Positions 34,405 through 42,883 of a stretch of 64,000 nt of DNA are shown piece after piece. Below the pieces are notes generated by a model. The model was given only the letters and a program-made list of their open reading frames with translations. It was not told the origin of the DNA and searched no databases. Position 1 is the stretch's first letter. Every line of letters begins with the position of its first letter. Source of the stretch: Pseudoxanthomonas sp. F37 (GTDB lineage: Bacteria > Pseudomonadota > Gammaproteobacteria > Xanthomonadales > Xanthomonadaceae); contig NZ_CP095187.1 in NCBI RefSeq assembly GCF_022965755.1, positions 3,596,001 through 3,660,000 of the forward strand. Direction: 5' to 3'. Both the position numbers and the translations under genes were made by a program.

Positions 34405-34424
34405 AACGAAACCTGAAACGAAAC
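34405..34424. promoter_or_regulatory. Probable AgaR operator, two AACGAAAC boxes
   Basis: Two exact AACGAAAC boxes (34405-34412 and 34417-34424) start 12 bases apart, between the divergent amidohydrolase (34387) and alpha-galactosidase (34500) genes. They match the boxes beside agaR. Confidence 0.6.
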
Positions 34425-34499
34425 ATATCGCAACAAAACTGTTGCATCAACTGTCCGACCTCGCGCACAATCGGTCGCACCTCAACCGGAAAGCCGTCC

Positions 34500-36584
34500 A
34501 TGCCCCCTCTTGGTCGCCGCGCCGTCTTGAAGCTTGCCGTCGGCAGCACCGCCCTGGCCGCCCTGCCCTGGATGCCCGGCCGCGCCCTGGCGGTCGGCGG
34601 CACCGCCATGACGGCCCAGGATGCCCTGCTTTCGCTGCAGTTCGACCGCGCGCTGCGCACGCGCGTCGCCTACAAGGGCAAGGCCCTGACCCCGTTCCAG
34701 GCCAGCGAGGTGCTGCTGCTGGAGGACGGCGGCGCCATCGATACCTTCGCCTTCAGCAGCGAAGACCGGCAGCCCGTGACCGACGCGCGCCACGGCGCCG
34801 GCCTGCGCCATGTCTTTACCGGCGTGTCGGAACAGGGCATCGAGAAGCAGGTGGCGGTGACGTTCTTCGAACATTCGCCCGGGCTCGCGCTGATCCAGGT
34901 GCGTTACCGCAACGCCGGCACGCAGCCGGTCGGGGTGGCGGGCTGGCGCTCGGCCGCCCACGAACTGGGCGACGCCCCGGGCGGCTTCTGGAGTTTCTCC
35001 GGCACCACGCACGAGGACCGCCGCGACTGGGTACAGCCACTCGGCGACGACTTCGACCAGCGCAATACGCTGGGCATGGATGCGTCGGATTACGGCGGCG
35101 GGACGCCGGTCGCCAACATCTGGCGTCGCGATGTCGGCCTGGCCGTGGGCCACGTCGAAGCGGTGCCTCGCCAGCTAGACCTGCCGGTACGCAAAACCGC
35201 CAAGGGCGCCAGCATCGCCGTGGAAGGCAGGCAGGCCATCACGCTCGCGCCCGGACAGGCGCTGGCCACCGAGCGTACGTTCCTGTGCGCCCATACCGGC
35301 GACCACTTCGCGCCGCTGGTGCTGTATCGCGACTTCATGAAGGCCGAAGGCATCGCGGCGCCCAAGGCGCCGACGTCGGCCTTCGAATCCACGTGGTGTG
35401 CATGGGGCTATGAGCGCGACTTCACCGTGGAACAGATCCTGGCCACGCTGCCGAAGGTGCGCGAGGTCGGCTTCCAGTGGGCCGTCCTGGACGACGGCTG
35501 GCAGACCAACGAGGGCGACTGGCAGATCGACCGGCGCAAGTTCCCGCGCGGCGACGAGGACATGCGTGCCTTCGTGAAGGCGGTGCGCGCCGAAGGTCTG
35601 CGCCCGCGCCTGTGGCTGGCACCCCTGGCCGCCGACCCCGGCAGCGAGGTGTTGTACAGGCACAGCGACATGCTGCTGCTGGACGAATACGGCGCCTTCC
35701 AGAAGGTCAGCTGGTGGAATGCGCTGACCCAGTGCCCGGCTTACCAGCCCACCATCGATTACTACGTCGCCCTGGTGAAGAAGGCGATCGGCGATTGGGG
35801 GTTCGAGGGCATCAAGCTGGACGGCCAGCACCTGAACGCGGTCGCGCCCTGCTACAACCCCGCGCACAAGCATGCCAGCACCCTGGATTCCTGCGAGAAG
35901 CTGCCGGACTTCTGGAATGCGATCTACCAGGCTGCGCACGATGCCAATCCCCAGGCCGTGGTGGAACTGTGCCCCTGCGGCACGGCGTTCGCCTTCCACA
36001 ACCTGCCGGCGACCGACCAGTTCCCCTCCTCCGATCCGCTGTCGTCGTGGCAGGTGCGCAGCAAGGGCAAGAGCGTCAAGGCGTTGATGGGTGGCGGCAG
36101 CAGTTATGCCGGCGACCATGTGGAGCTGGCCGACGGCCGCGACGATTTCGCCTCCAGCGTGGGCATCGGCGCGGTGATCTCGTCCAAGTTCACCTGGCCG
36201 CGCGATACGCAGAACCCGACCGCACCGCTGCCCGAGGGCGGCTATGTGCTGACGCCGGAAAAAGAGGTGCTGTGGAAGAAGTGGGTGGCCCTGTACCGCA
36301 CCCACATGCTGCCGCTGGGCGACTACCGCGGCGATCTGTACGACATCGGCTTCGACGCGCCCGAAACGCACGCCATCGCCAAGGACGGCGCCATGTACTA
36401 CGCCTTCTACGCGAAGGAATGGAACGGTACGCTGGAGCTGCGGGGCCTGGGCGAAGGACGGTACCGCGTGCGCGACCTGTTCAACGACAGAGACCTCGGC
36501 ACCGTCGACGCGAAAGCGAACACGCTGCGCGCGGGCTTCGACCGTTTCCTGCTGCTGCGGGCCACGCCGGAGACGGCCGCATGA
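34500..36584 (+). CDS. Tat-exported alpha-galactosidase / alpha-N-acetylgalactosaminidase, GH36-like
   Basis: A 694-residue glycoside hydrolase with an N-terminal twin-arginine signal (GRRAVLKLAVG, cleavage near AxA at about residue 32), so it folds before export. An N-terminal beta-sandwich (about 35-280) precedes a TIM barrel starting at AFESTWCAWGYE. The active-site strings WAVLDDGWQ (Asp331/332) and GIKLDGQ (Asp441, likely nucleophile) are those of the melibiase (GH36/GH27) clan; a C-terminal beta domain ends the protein. Because the operon encodes amino-sugar catabolism, release of alpha-linked GalNAc is more likely than plain galactose. The motifs alone cannot separate the two. Its stop overlaps the start of the next gene by four bases. 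Confidence 0.82.
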   Translation: MPPLGRRAVLKLAVGSTALAALPWMPGRALAVGGTAMTAQDALLSLQFDRALRTRVAYKGKALTPFQASEVLLLEDGGAIDTFAFSSEDRQPVTDARHGAGLRHVFTGVSEQGIEKQVAVTFFEHSPGLALIQVRYRNAGTQPVGVAGWRSAAHELGDAPGGFWSFSGTTHEDRRDWVQPLGDDFDQRNTLGMDASDYGGGTPVANIWRRDVGLAVGHVEAVPRQLDLPVRKTAKGASIAVEGRQAITLAPGQALATERTFLCAHTGDHFAPLVLYRDFMKAEGIAAPKAPTSAFESTWCAWGYERDFTVEQILATLPKVREVGFQWAVLDDGWQTNEGDWQIDRRKFPRGDEDMRAFVKAVRAEGLRPRLWLAPLAADPGSEVLYRHSDMLLLDEYGAFQKVSWWNALTQCPAYQPTIDYYVALVKKAIGDWGFEGIKLDGQHLNAVAPCYNPAHKHASTLDSCEKLPDFWNAIYQAAHDANPQAVVELCPCGTAFAFHNLPATDQFPSSDPLSSWQVRSKGKSVKALMGGGSSYAGDHVELADGRDDFASSVGIGAVISSKFTWPRDTQNPTAPLPEGGYVLTPEKEVLWKKWVALYRTHMLPLGDYRGDLYDIGFDAPETHAIAKDGAMYYAFYAKEWNGTLELRGLGEGRYRVRDLFNDRDLGTVDAKANTLRAGFDRFLLLRATPETAA

Positions 36585-37492
36585 GCACCGTGCAGACCGC
36601 GCCGCGCCGCCGCTGGCTGGCCTATGCCTTGACCACCGTCGCCCTGTGGGGCGTCTGGGGCGCGTTGGCCGGCCTGTCGGCGCAGCGGGGTTTCCCGGAC
36701 ACGCTGGTGTACTGCGTTTGGGCCCTGACGATGGTGCCGCCGGCCCTGTTCATCCTGTGGCGCGCGAACTGGCGGCTGGACCGTTCGCCACGCGCCATGG
36801 CCTATGGCATGGCCATCGGCCTGCTGGGCGCCGGTGGCCAGATGCTGCTGTTCAAGGCGCTCACCCTCGGTCCGGCCTATTTCATCTTCCCGATCATTTC
36901 GCTGTCGCCGGTGATCACCATCGCGTTGTCATTCGTACTGCTGCGTGAGCGCACCGGCTGGATGGGCGCGACCGGCATCGCCCTGGCGTTGATCGCCCTG
37001 CCGTTGCTGGACCTGTCCTTCGGCGCGGGTAGCCCACAGGGGCTGGGCTGGTTCGCCCTGGCGCTGATCATCATGGCCGCCTGGGGCATCCAGGCCTACT
37101 TCATGAAGCTGGCCAACCACACGGTGAGCGCGGAAAGCATCTTCTTCTACATGATGGTCGGCGCGCTGCTGCTGACGCCGGTGGCCTGGCTGATGACCGA
37201 CTGGAGCCAGCCGATCAACATCGGCCTCGACGGTCCATGGATGACGGCGGCGATCCAGGTACTGAATGCCGTCGGTGCTCTGATGCTGGTTTACGCCTTC
37301 CGCTATGGCAAGGCGATCGTCGTGGCCCCGCTGACCAACGCGGGCGCGCCGCTGGTGACCGCGGCCCTGTCGCTGGTGTTCGCCAGCGTGGTGCCCGGTC
37401 CGCTGAAGATGGCGGGACTTGCCCTGGCGCTGGTGGCCTCGCTGCTGCTGGTGCTGGAACCCGAACGCGCCCCCGCCGCGCACGACGCCTGA
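36581..37492 (+). CDS. EamA/DMT-family sugar permease candidate
   Basis: A 303-residue inner-membrane protein with ten predicted helices in two homologous halves, typical of the drug/metabolite transporter superfamily. Characteristic EamA strings are LTLGPAYFIFPIISLSPVITIALSF in the first half and YGKAIVVAPLTNAGAPLVTAALS in the second. The ATG at 36581 overlaps the hydrolase stop (ATGA). Known proteobacterial GalNAc loci use other carriers (AgaP-type permease or PTS). Here this is the only inner-membrane transporter gene in the operon, so it is the probable GalNAc or disaccharide importer, although DMT proteins are more often exporters. Confidence 0.8.
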   Translation: MSTVQTAPRRRWLAYALTTVALWGVWGALAGLSAQRGFPDTLVYCVWALTMVPPALFILWRANWRLDRSPRAMAYGMAIGLLGAGGQMLLFKALTLGPAYFIFPIISLSPVITIALSFVLLRERTGWMGATGIALALIALPLLDLSFGAGSPQGLGWFALALIIMAAWGIQAYFMKLANHTVSAESIFFYMMVGALLLTPVAWLMTDWSQPINIGLDGPWMTAAIQVLNAVGALMLVYAFRYGKAIVVAPLTNAGAPLVTAALSLVFASVVPGPLKMAGLALALVASLLLVLEPERAPAAHDA

Positions 37493-37505
37493 CCGGAACG
37501 CACGC

Positions 37506-38795
37506 ATGCACGCCCTGCTCGACCTCGTCGCACGCCACAAGCAAGGCCACGCCCTCGGCGTGACTTCGGTCTGCTCCGCACATCCGATCGTGATCGAAGC
37601 CACGCTGCGCCACGCCATGGCTAAAGCATCGACGCTCGTACTGTTCGAGGCGACCTGCAACCAGGTCAACCAGGACGGCGGTTACACCGGCATGACACCG
37701 GCGGATTTCGTCGCCTTCGTCCACGGCATCGCCGAACGCGTCGGTTTCGATAGCGCGCGCATCGCGCTGGGCGGCGACCACCTGGGCCCGAATCCATGGA
37801 CCACGCTGGACGCGGGCGCCGCGATGGACAAGGCCGAGGTGATGGTGGCGGCCTATGTCGCCGCCGGCTTCCGCAAGATCCACCTCGACTGCTCGATGGC
37901 CTGCTCTGGCGATCCCACGCCGGTGCCGGAAAGCGAGATCGTCCGCCGCGCCGTGCGCCTCTGCCGCGCCGCGGAAGCCGCCTACGGGATGGCCGGCGGC
38001 GAGCCGCCGGTATACGTGATCGGTACGGAAGTGCCGGTGCCTGGCGGCGCCACCGAAGCGATCGAAGGACTGGAAACCACCACGCCGGCCGCCGCACGCG
38101 CGACCATCGAGGCGCATCGCGAGGCCTTCCACGCCGCAGGCCTGCAGCGCGCCTGGGAACGTGTCATCGCCTCGGTCGTACAGCCGGGCGTCGAGTTCGA
38201 CCACCACGAGGTGATCGACTACCTGCCGCAGAAGGCGCGCGCACTGAGCGAGGCCATCGTGCCGATGCCGGGCATGGTGTACGAAGCGCATTCCACCGAC
38301 TACCAGACACGCGAAGCGCTGCAGGCGCTGGTGCGGGACCATTTCGCCATCCTCAAGGTCGGCCCTGGCCTGACATTCGCATTGCGCGAGGCCCTGTGGG
38401 CGCTGGACGCGATCGAGCGCGAATGGATCGCTCCGGAAGCACGTGCCAACCTGCGCGAGGTCGCCATCAGGCGCTTGCACGAGCACCCCCTCCACTGGCG
38501 TCGCTACTACCACGGCGACGGGCGCGCGCTGGACATCGACCTGCAGTACAGCCTCAGCGACCGGATCCGCTATTACTGGCCGGATCCGGTGATCGAACAG
38601 GCGCGCGCCCGCCTGTTCGCCAACCTGCGCAACACGCCACCGCCGCTTCCGCTGGTCAGCCAACACCTCCCCCATGCATTGCATGCCCTCCGCCACGGCC
38701 GCGCGACACTCGATCCGCAGTCGCTGGCCATGGCGCATGTCAGTGCCGTCCTGGACGACTACCACCATGCCTGCCATCCCCATGAAGACCGCTGA
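37506..38795 (+). CDS. agaZ: AgaZ/GatZ/KbaZ-family protein (tagatose-6-phosphate step)
   Basis: A 429-residue protein of the family annotated as D-tagatose-1,6-bisphosphate aldolase non-catalytic subunit (GatZ/KbaZ), which in GalNAc operons is called AgaZ and has been proposed to be a tagatose-6-phosphate kinase. Conserved stretches visible: GVTSVCSAHPIVIEA near the N-terminus, FEATCNQVNQDGGYTGM, ALGGDHLGPNPW, KIHLDCSMACSGDP and YVIGTEVPVPGGA. No class II aldolase catalytic subunit (GatY/KbaY/AgaY) is encoded nearby, which favours the kinase idea or means the aldolase lies elsewhere. The ATG at 37506 is 13 bases after the permease stop. Its 3' end overlaps the agaS start. Confidence 0.85.
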   Translation: MHALLDLVARHKQGHALGVTSVCSAHPIVIEATLRHAMAKASTLVLFEATCNQVNQDGGYTGMTPADFVAFVHGIAERVGFDSARIALGGDHLGPNPWTTLDAGAAMDKAEVMVAAYVAAGFRKIHLDCSMACSGDPTPVPESEIVRRAVRLCRAAEAAYGMAGGEPPVYVIGTEVPVPGGATEAIEGLETTTPAAARATIEAHREAFHAAGLQRAWERVIASVVQPGVEFDHHEVIDYLPQKARALSEAIVPMPGMVYEAHSTDYQTREALQALVRDHFAILKVGPGLTFALREALWALDAIEREWIAPEARANLREVAIRRLHEHPLHWRRYYHGDGRALDIDLQYSLSDRIRYYWPDPVIEQARARLFANLRNTPPPLPLVSQHLPHALHALRHGRATLDPQSLAMAHVSAVLDDYHHACHPHEDR

Positions 38796-39939
38796 CCCTC
38801 TCGGCATACCCGAATCCGACCTGCTCGCCGGCGGCGCGCTATGGACCGCGCGCGAGATCGAACAGCAACCGGCCATGCTGGTGCGCACGCACACGCTGCT
38901 CGCCGGACTGCAGGCGCAGATCGATGCCTTCATCGGCCCGGTCGCGCAGGATGCGCGTGCGCGCGTCATCCTCACCGGCGCCGGGACGTCCGCCTACATC
39001 GGCCAGTGCCTCGCCCCCCTGCTCGACCGTCGCCTCCCGGCCCGGGTGGATGCGGTGCCGACCACCGACATCGTGAGCGCACCGCACCTCTACCTCGATC
39101 CCGCACAGCCCCTGCTGCTGGTTTCGTTCGGCCGCTCGGGCAACAGCCCGGAGAGCCTTGCCACGGTCGCGCTGGTTGAATCCATGGTCGCCGACGTGCG
39201 CCACCTGGTGGTGACCTGCAATCCGGAGGGCGCGCTCGGACGTGCACCGGCCCGCCACCTGCTGACGCTGCAGTTGCCGGAAGAAACGCACGATGCCAGC
39301 TTCGCCATGACATCCAGCTTCAGCTGCATGATGTACGCCACGCTCGCCGCCTGCGTGGGCGCCTCCCGGCTGGCGTCGCGCGTCCAGCCCATCAGCCAGG
39401 CCACTGCGCAGACCATCGATGGCGCCGGCGCGACCACCCAGGCGCTGGCGCTGGCCGGGTATGAGCGCGTGGTCTACCTTGGCAGCGGCGTGATGCAGGG
39501 CCTGGCGCGCGAGGCGGCGCTGAAGCTGGGCGAGCTGAGCAACGGCGCCGTCGCCACCTGCTACGACTCGCCGCTGGGCTTCCGCCACGGCCCCAAGACG
39601 TTCCTGCAGGCGCGCACGCTGGTGGTCGTCTTCGTGTCCAATGATCCCCTCACGCGCAAGTACGACCACGACCTGATCGACGAGCTGCGCCAGGACCGGG
39701 TGGCGGGCCGCGTCATCGAGGTGAGCGCGCAACCGCGTGCCGAAGCCGGCGGCGATACCATCGCGGTGCCGCTCCTCGCCGAGGCAGCCGATGTCGATCT
39801 GCTCTGGCCCTACGTGACCGTCGCCCAGATGTTCGCCTTCCATATGTCCCGTGCCCTGGGCCTTTCGCCCGACAACCCGAACAAGCAGGGCACGGTGAAT
39901 CGCGTCGTGCAGGGCGTCCGGCTGCACACGGTGCCATGA
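38767..39939 (+). CDS. agaS: AgaS, galactosamine-6-phosphate deaminase/isomerase
   Basis: A 390-residue protein with two SIS sugar-phosphate isomerase domains. The first holds TGAGTSAYIG and VSFGRSGNSPES (phosphate-binding serines), the second VYLGSGVMQGLAREAALKLGE and the AgaS-type string DSPLGFRHGPK. The expected reaction is galactosamine-6-phosphate to tagatose-6-phosphate plus ammonia in the cytosol. Length matches E. coli AgaS (about 384). The start at 38767 overlaps agaZ by 29 bases; a second in-frame ATG at 38782 is possible. The stop overlaps the kinase start by four bases (ATGA). Confidence 0.88.
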   Translation: MPAIPMKTADPLGIPESDLLAGGALWTAREIEQQPAMLVRTHTLLAGLQAQIDAFIGPVAQDARARVILTGAGTSAYIGQCLAPLLDRRLPARVDAVPTTDIVSAPHLYLDPAQPLLLVSFGRSGNSPESLATVALVESMVADVRHLVVTCNPEGALGRAPARHLLTLQLPEETHDASFAMTSSFSCMMYATLAACVGASRLASRVQPISQATAQTIDGAGATTQALALAGYERVVYLGSGVMQGLAREAALKLGELSNGAVATCYDSPLGFRHGPKTFLQARTLVVVFVSNDPLTRKYDHDLIDELRQDRVAGRVIEVSAQPRAEAGGDTIAVPLLAEAADVDLLWPYVTVAQMFAFHMSRALGLSPDNPNKQGTVNRVVQGVRLHTVP

Positions 39940-40913
39940 ACCCACGTTTCTACCTGGGCGTCGACGGCGGCGGCACGAAGACGCGGTTCGCCCTGATGGG
40001 CGACGCCGGCCAGCTGGTCGGGCAGGCCCAGACGGGGACCACCTACCACCCCGAAGTCGGCCTGGACGGCGTTGCCAGGATCCTGGCCGATGGCATCGCC
40101 CTGGTGCTCGAACAGGCAGGCCTGCACGACGCGCATGCCATCGAGTACGCCTTCTTCGGCCTGCCGGCGCATGGCGAAGACCCGATCGCGACTGCACGCC
40201 TGGATGCGATCCCCGCGCGGTTGCTGGGCCATGGACGCTATCGCTGCGACAACGACATGGTGTGCGGCTGGGCAGGATCGTTGGCCTGCGCGGACGGCAT
40301 CAACATCGTCGCCGGCACGGGTTCGATCGGCTATGGCCAGCGCGGCGGCGTGGGTGCCCGCGGGGGCGGCTGGGGGGAGGCGTTCTCCGACGAGGGCTCC
40401 GCCTACTGGATCGCCGTGCAGGGCTTGAATGCCTACTCGCGGATGAGTGATGGGCGCTTGCCGAAGGGCGCGTTGCACGCCCTGATCAACCAGCGACTGG
40501 ACCTTGCGACGGATCTGGACCTCTGCGCACGCATCTATGGGCCGAACGCCGGCTCGCGGGCCGACATCGCGCAGATCTCACGCATCGTCGCCGAGGCCGC
40601 GCGGGCGGGCGATACCGCCTCGCAAGACATATACGACCGCGCAGGCCTTGAACTGGCCCGGATCGTCATCGCGATCCGCGACCGTCTGGGCTTCATGGAG
40701 AGCGAAACCGTTCCCGTGTCGTACTCGGGGGGCGCCTTCAGCAGCGGCGACCTGCTGCTGCACCCCTTCGCCTCCGCCCTTCGAGCGGCGTCATCCTCCT
40801 TCGATCTCCGCACGCCATGCCACGACCCGCACTACGGCGCGGCGCTCTACGCGAAACTACTTTCCGGCGTGGTGGGCCCACCAGGACTCGAACCTGGAAC
40901 CAAAGGATTATGA
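39936..40913 (+). CDS. agaK: AgaK-like N-acetylhexosamine kinase (BadF/BadG/NagK-type)
   Basis: A 325-residue ASKHA-fold kinase. The phosphate-1 motif DGGGTKT is at residues 10-16 and the phosphate-2 motif reads [28 protein letters not shown] is the typical BadF/BadG glycine-rich segment, and VSYSGGAF the adenosine motif. In this operon it most likely phosphorylates imported GalNAc to GalNAc-6-phosphate. The last 14 or so codons are antisense to the tRNA gene at 40870-40945, and the stop (40911-40913) lies within it, so the C-terminal tail [14 protein letters not shown] is a by-product of that overlap. The core domain ends before this tail. Confidence 0.85.
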   Translation: MNPRFYLGVDGGGTKTRFALMGDAGQLVGQAQTGTTYHPEVGLDGVARILADGIALVLEQAGLHDAHAIEYAFFGLPAHGEDPIATARLDAIPARLLGHGRYRCDNDMVCGWAGSLACADGINIVAGTGSIGYGQRGGVGARGGGWGEAFSDEGSAYWIAVQGLNAYSRMSDGRLPKGALHALINQRLDLATDLDLCARIYGPNAGSRADIAQISRIVAEAARAGDTASQDIYDRAGLELARIVIAIRDRLGFMESETVPVSYSGGAFSSGDLLLHPFASALRAASSSFDLRTPCHDPHYGAALYAKLLSGVVGPPGLEPGTKGL

Positions 40914-40945
40914 GTCCTCTGCTCTAACCATTGAGCTATAGGCCC
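40870..40945 (-). tRNA. tRNA with CAU anticodon, probably tRNA-Ile2
   Basis: A 76-base cloverleaf with encoded CCA. The acceptor stem pairs GGGCCTA with TGGGCCC-side bases, the D arm is TAGCTCAATGGTTAGAGCA, the anticodon loop is CTCATAA on a GAGGA/TCCTT stem, and the T arm contains GGTTCGAGTCC. CAU occurs in elongator tRNA-Met, initiator tRNA-Met and tRNA-Ile2 (lysidine-modified). It lacks initiator features. The D-loop/variable arm (GAGCAG...TTTGGTT) resemble E. coli tRNA-Ile2 rather than its elongator tRNA-Met (GAGCAC...GGGGTC). Identity as Ile2 is therefore likely but not certain; the tRNA itself is clear. Confidence 0.9.
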
Positions 40946-42881
40946 GTTGTGCCGGAATTGTACCGGATGGGGCCAGGTCGATCGCGGGGTCGGCGGGGGC
41001 ACCGCGCAGCTGCAGGGCGCGCGCGACGACGGGCGGCGGCGAAGTCTCTTCGGGCGTGCGCAACCATCCGTGCGCGCGCAGGTACTGGCCCGCGGACGCG
41101 GACGATGCAAGCAGGTTGATCGGCACCGACAGCACCATGCCCAGCACCACCGGCGCCATCCAGGCGGCCAGCGCCGGCGACACCAGGTACGCGAGCACGC
41201 CGGCGAACGCACCGACCAGCGTCAGGCCCGCATACCGGCGCAGCAGACTGCCCAGCGGCACACTGCCGTCGTCGCGGCGCTGCGTTTCCCAGCCCGAGTC
41301 GCGCCCGGCCAGCACCTCGGCGACGCCACGCGACTGCACGTACATGGTGACCGGCGCCATCAATGCCGCCATCACCGTCTCCAGCAGCGCGCTGCCGACG
41401 ATGCGTACCGCGCCACCGCATGCACGGCGCAGGGCGGGATCGGACAGCGTGGCCAGGCAGCCCATGGCCTTGGGCGCCAGCAGCACCGCCATCGTGAAGT
41501 AGAAGACCCACAGGACCCGCTCCGGGTCGCCCCCGCGCCAGTACAGCGCGGGCGTGAATCCCTCCAGTTGCAGCTGGCCCAGGTTGAAGCCGGCCTGCTG
41601 CAGCGGAATGGCCAGGCCCACCAGCATGAGCATGGCCCACATCGGTGCGGTGAAGTAGTGGCCGATGCCCACCAGCAGGTGCAGCCGGCTGACCCAGTGC
41701 AGGCCGCGCGCCGGCAGCACCGCGCCATGCTGAAGATTGCCCTGGCACCAGCGCCGGTCGCGCACCAGCATGTCGGTCAGCGATGGCGGACCTTCCTCGT
41801 AGCTGCCCTGCAGGCCGGGCACCATGTGCACGGCCCAGCCACCCCGGCGCAGCAGCGCGGCCTCGACGAAGTCGTGGCTCAGCACGGCGCCGGCGAACGG
41901 CTTGCCGCCGCCCAGGTGCGGCAGGCCCGCGTGCGCGGCGAAGGCCGCCGTGCGGATCAGCGCATTGTGGCCCCAGTAATTGCCCTCGGCGCCGTGCCAC
42001 CATGCCACGCCCTGGGCGACGACGGGGCCGTAGACGCGGGCCGCGAACTGCTGCATGCGCGCGAAGAAGGTGCGCCCGTTGACGATCATAGGCAGCGTCT
42101 GCAGCAGGGCCAGCTGCGGATGCTTCTCCATGGCCGAAACCAGGCGCACGAGCGTGTCGCCGGTCATCAGGCTGTCGGCGTCCAGGATCAGCATGTGCGG
42201 ATAGGCGGCGCCGAACCGGCGTACCCACTCGGCGATGTTGCCCGCCTTGCGCTCGGTGTTGTCCTCACGGCGCCGGTAGTACACCCGCGCCGTCGGGCCC
42301 AGCCGGCGTTTCAACTCCAGGACCGCGCGCACCTCCTCCTGCCTGACCTGCGCCCGGGTGGTGTCGCTGAGCACGAAGAAGTCGAAACGATCCAGCTGCC
42401 CCGTGCCCGCCAGCGATTCGTGCATCGCCCGCAGCCCTGCCAGCAGACGATGGGGATCTTCGTTGTAGGTGGGCAGAAGCAGCGCCGTGCGCGTCGCTAG
42501 CGCGGGCAGCGGCGCCTCGGGATCCATGCCTAACGGCATCGCGCGACGCGACACCACCTGGATGAAGCCGGCCAGCGCGCTGGAGAAGGCCAGCGCGACC
42601 CATGCGAACAGCGCCACGAACAGCAGCAGCACCACGCCTTCCAGCACGTCGATGCCACCGCCCCGCAACACCCACCAGATCTGGTAGGTCGCCAGCAGCG
42701 TGAGCGATGCCGCGCCACCGATCACCACCGCGCGGCGTCCGCCGATGTCGCGGGGCGAGGTGGGCAACCGGCGCGTGGACAAGCGGCCCGCGGCCAGATC
42801 CTGCACCGGCATGGCGAGCGGCGACTCGGGGGGCAGCCACGACTGCGATGCGGAGACGTCGTCGGTAGGGGAGTGGCTCAT
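40908..42881 (-). CDS. opgH: OpgH (MdoH), glucan biosynthesis glucosyltransferase
   Basis: A 657-residue inner-membrane GT2 enzyme that polymerises UDP-glucose into the linear backbone of osmoregulated periplasmic glucans. Catalytic strings seen: [10 protein letters not shown] at the nucleotide-binding start, ILDADSLM (metal-binding DxD region), [10 protein letters not shown], and RDRRWCQGN (the QxxRW-type acceptor motif). Transmembrane helices flank the catalytic loop (about 50-115 and 400-610). The start at 42881 is two bases after the OpgD/G stop. The frame continues 11 codons into the tRNA gene and stops at the TAA inside its anticodon loop, so the tail [11 protein letters not shown] is tRNA sequence; whether the protein really ends there is unclear. 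Confidence 0.9.
   Translation of the reverse strand: MSHSPTDDVSASQSWLPPESPLAMPVQDLAAGRLSTRRLPTSPRDIGGRRAVVIGGAASLTLLATYQIWWVLRGGGIDVLEGVVLLLFVALFAWVALAFSSALAGFIQVVSRRAMPLGMDPEAPLPALATRTALLLPTYNEDPHRLLAGLRAMHESLAGTGQLDRFDFFVLSDTTRAQVRQEEVRAVLELKRRLGPTARVYYRRREDNTERKAGNIAEWVRRFGAAYPHMLILDADSLMTGDTLVRLVSAMEKHPQLALLQTLPMIVNGRTFFARMQQFAARVYGPVVAQGVAWWHGAEGNYWGHNALIRTAAFAAHAGLPHLGGGKPFAGAVLSHDFVEAALLRRGGWAVHMVPGLQGSYEEGPPSLTDMLVRDRRWCQGNLQHGAVLPARGLHWVSRLHLLVGIGHYFTAPMWAMLMLVGLAIPLQQAGFNLGQLQLEGFTPALYWRGGDPERVLWVFYFTMAVLLAPKAMGCLATLSDPALRRACGGAVRIVGSALLETVMAALMAPVTMYVQSRGVAEVLAGRDSGWETQRRDDGSVPLGSLLRRYAGLTLVGAFAGVLAYLVSPALAAWMAPVVLGMVLSVPINLLASSASAGQYLRAHGWLRTPEETSPPPVVARALQLRGAPADPAIDLAPSGTIPAQRAYSSMVRAEDS
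40957..40962 (-). promoter_or_regulatory. Possible -10 element of the tRNA promoter
   Basis: TACAAT on the minus strand, 11 bases before the mature tRNA 5' end, matches the -10 consensus at five of six positions. It lies within the 3' end of opgH. No good -35 is seen. Confidence 0.4.
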
Positions 42882-42883
42882 GC

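Noticed and set aside
40870..40945. Protein tails reading [11 protein letters not shown] and [12 protein letters not shown]
   Set aside because: These are translations of the tRNA gene, a known annotation artefact, and do not indicate a conserved protein motif.
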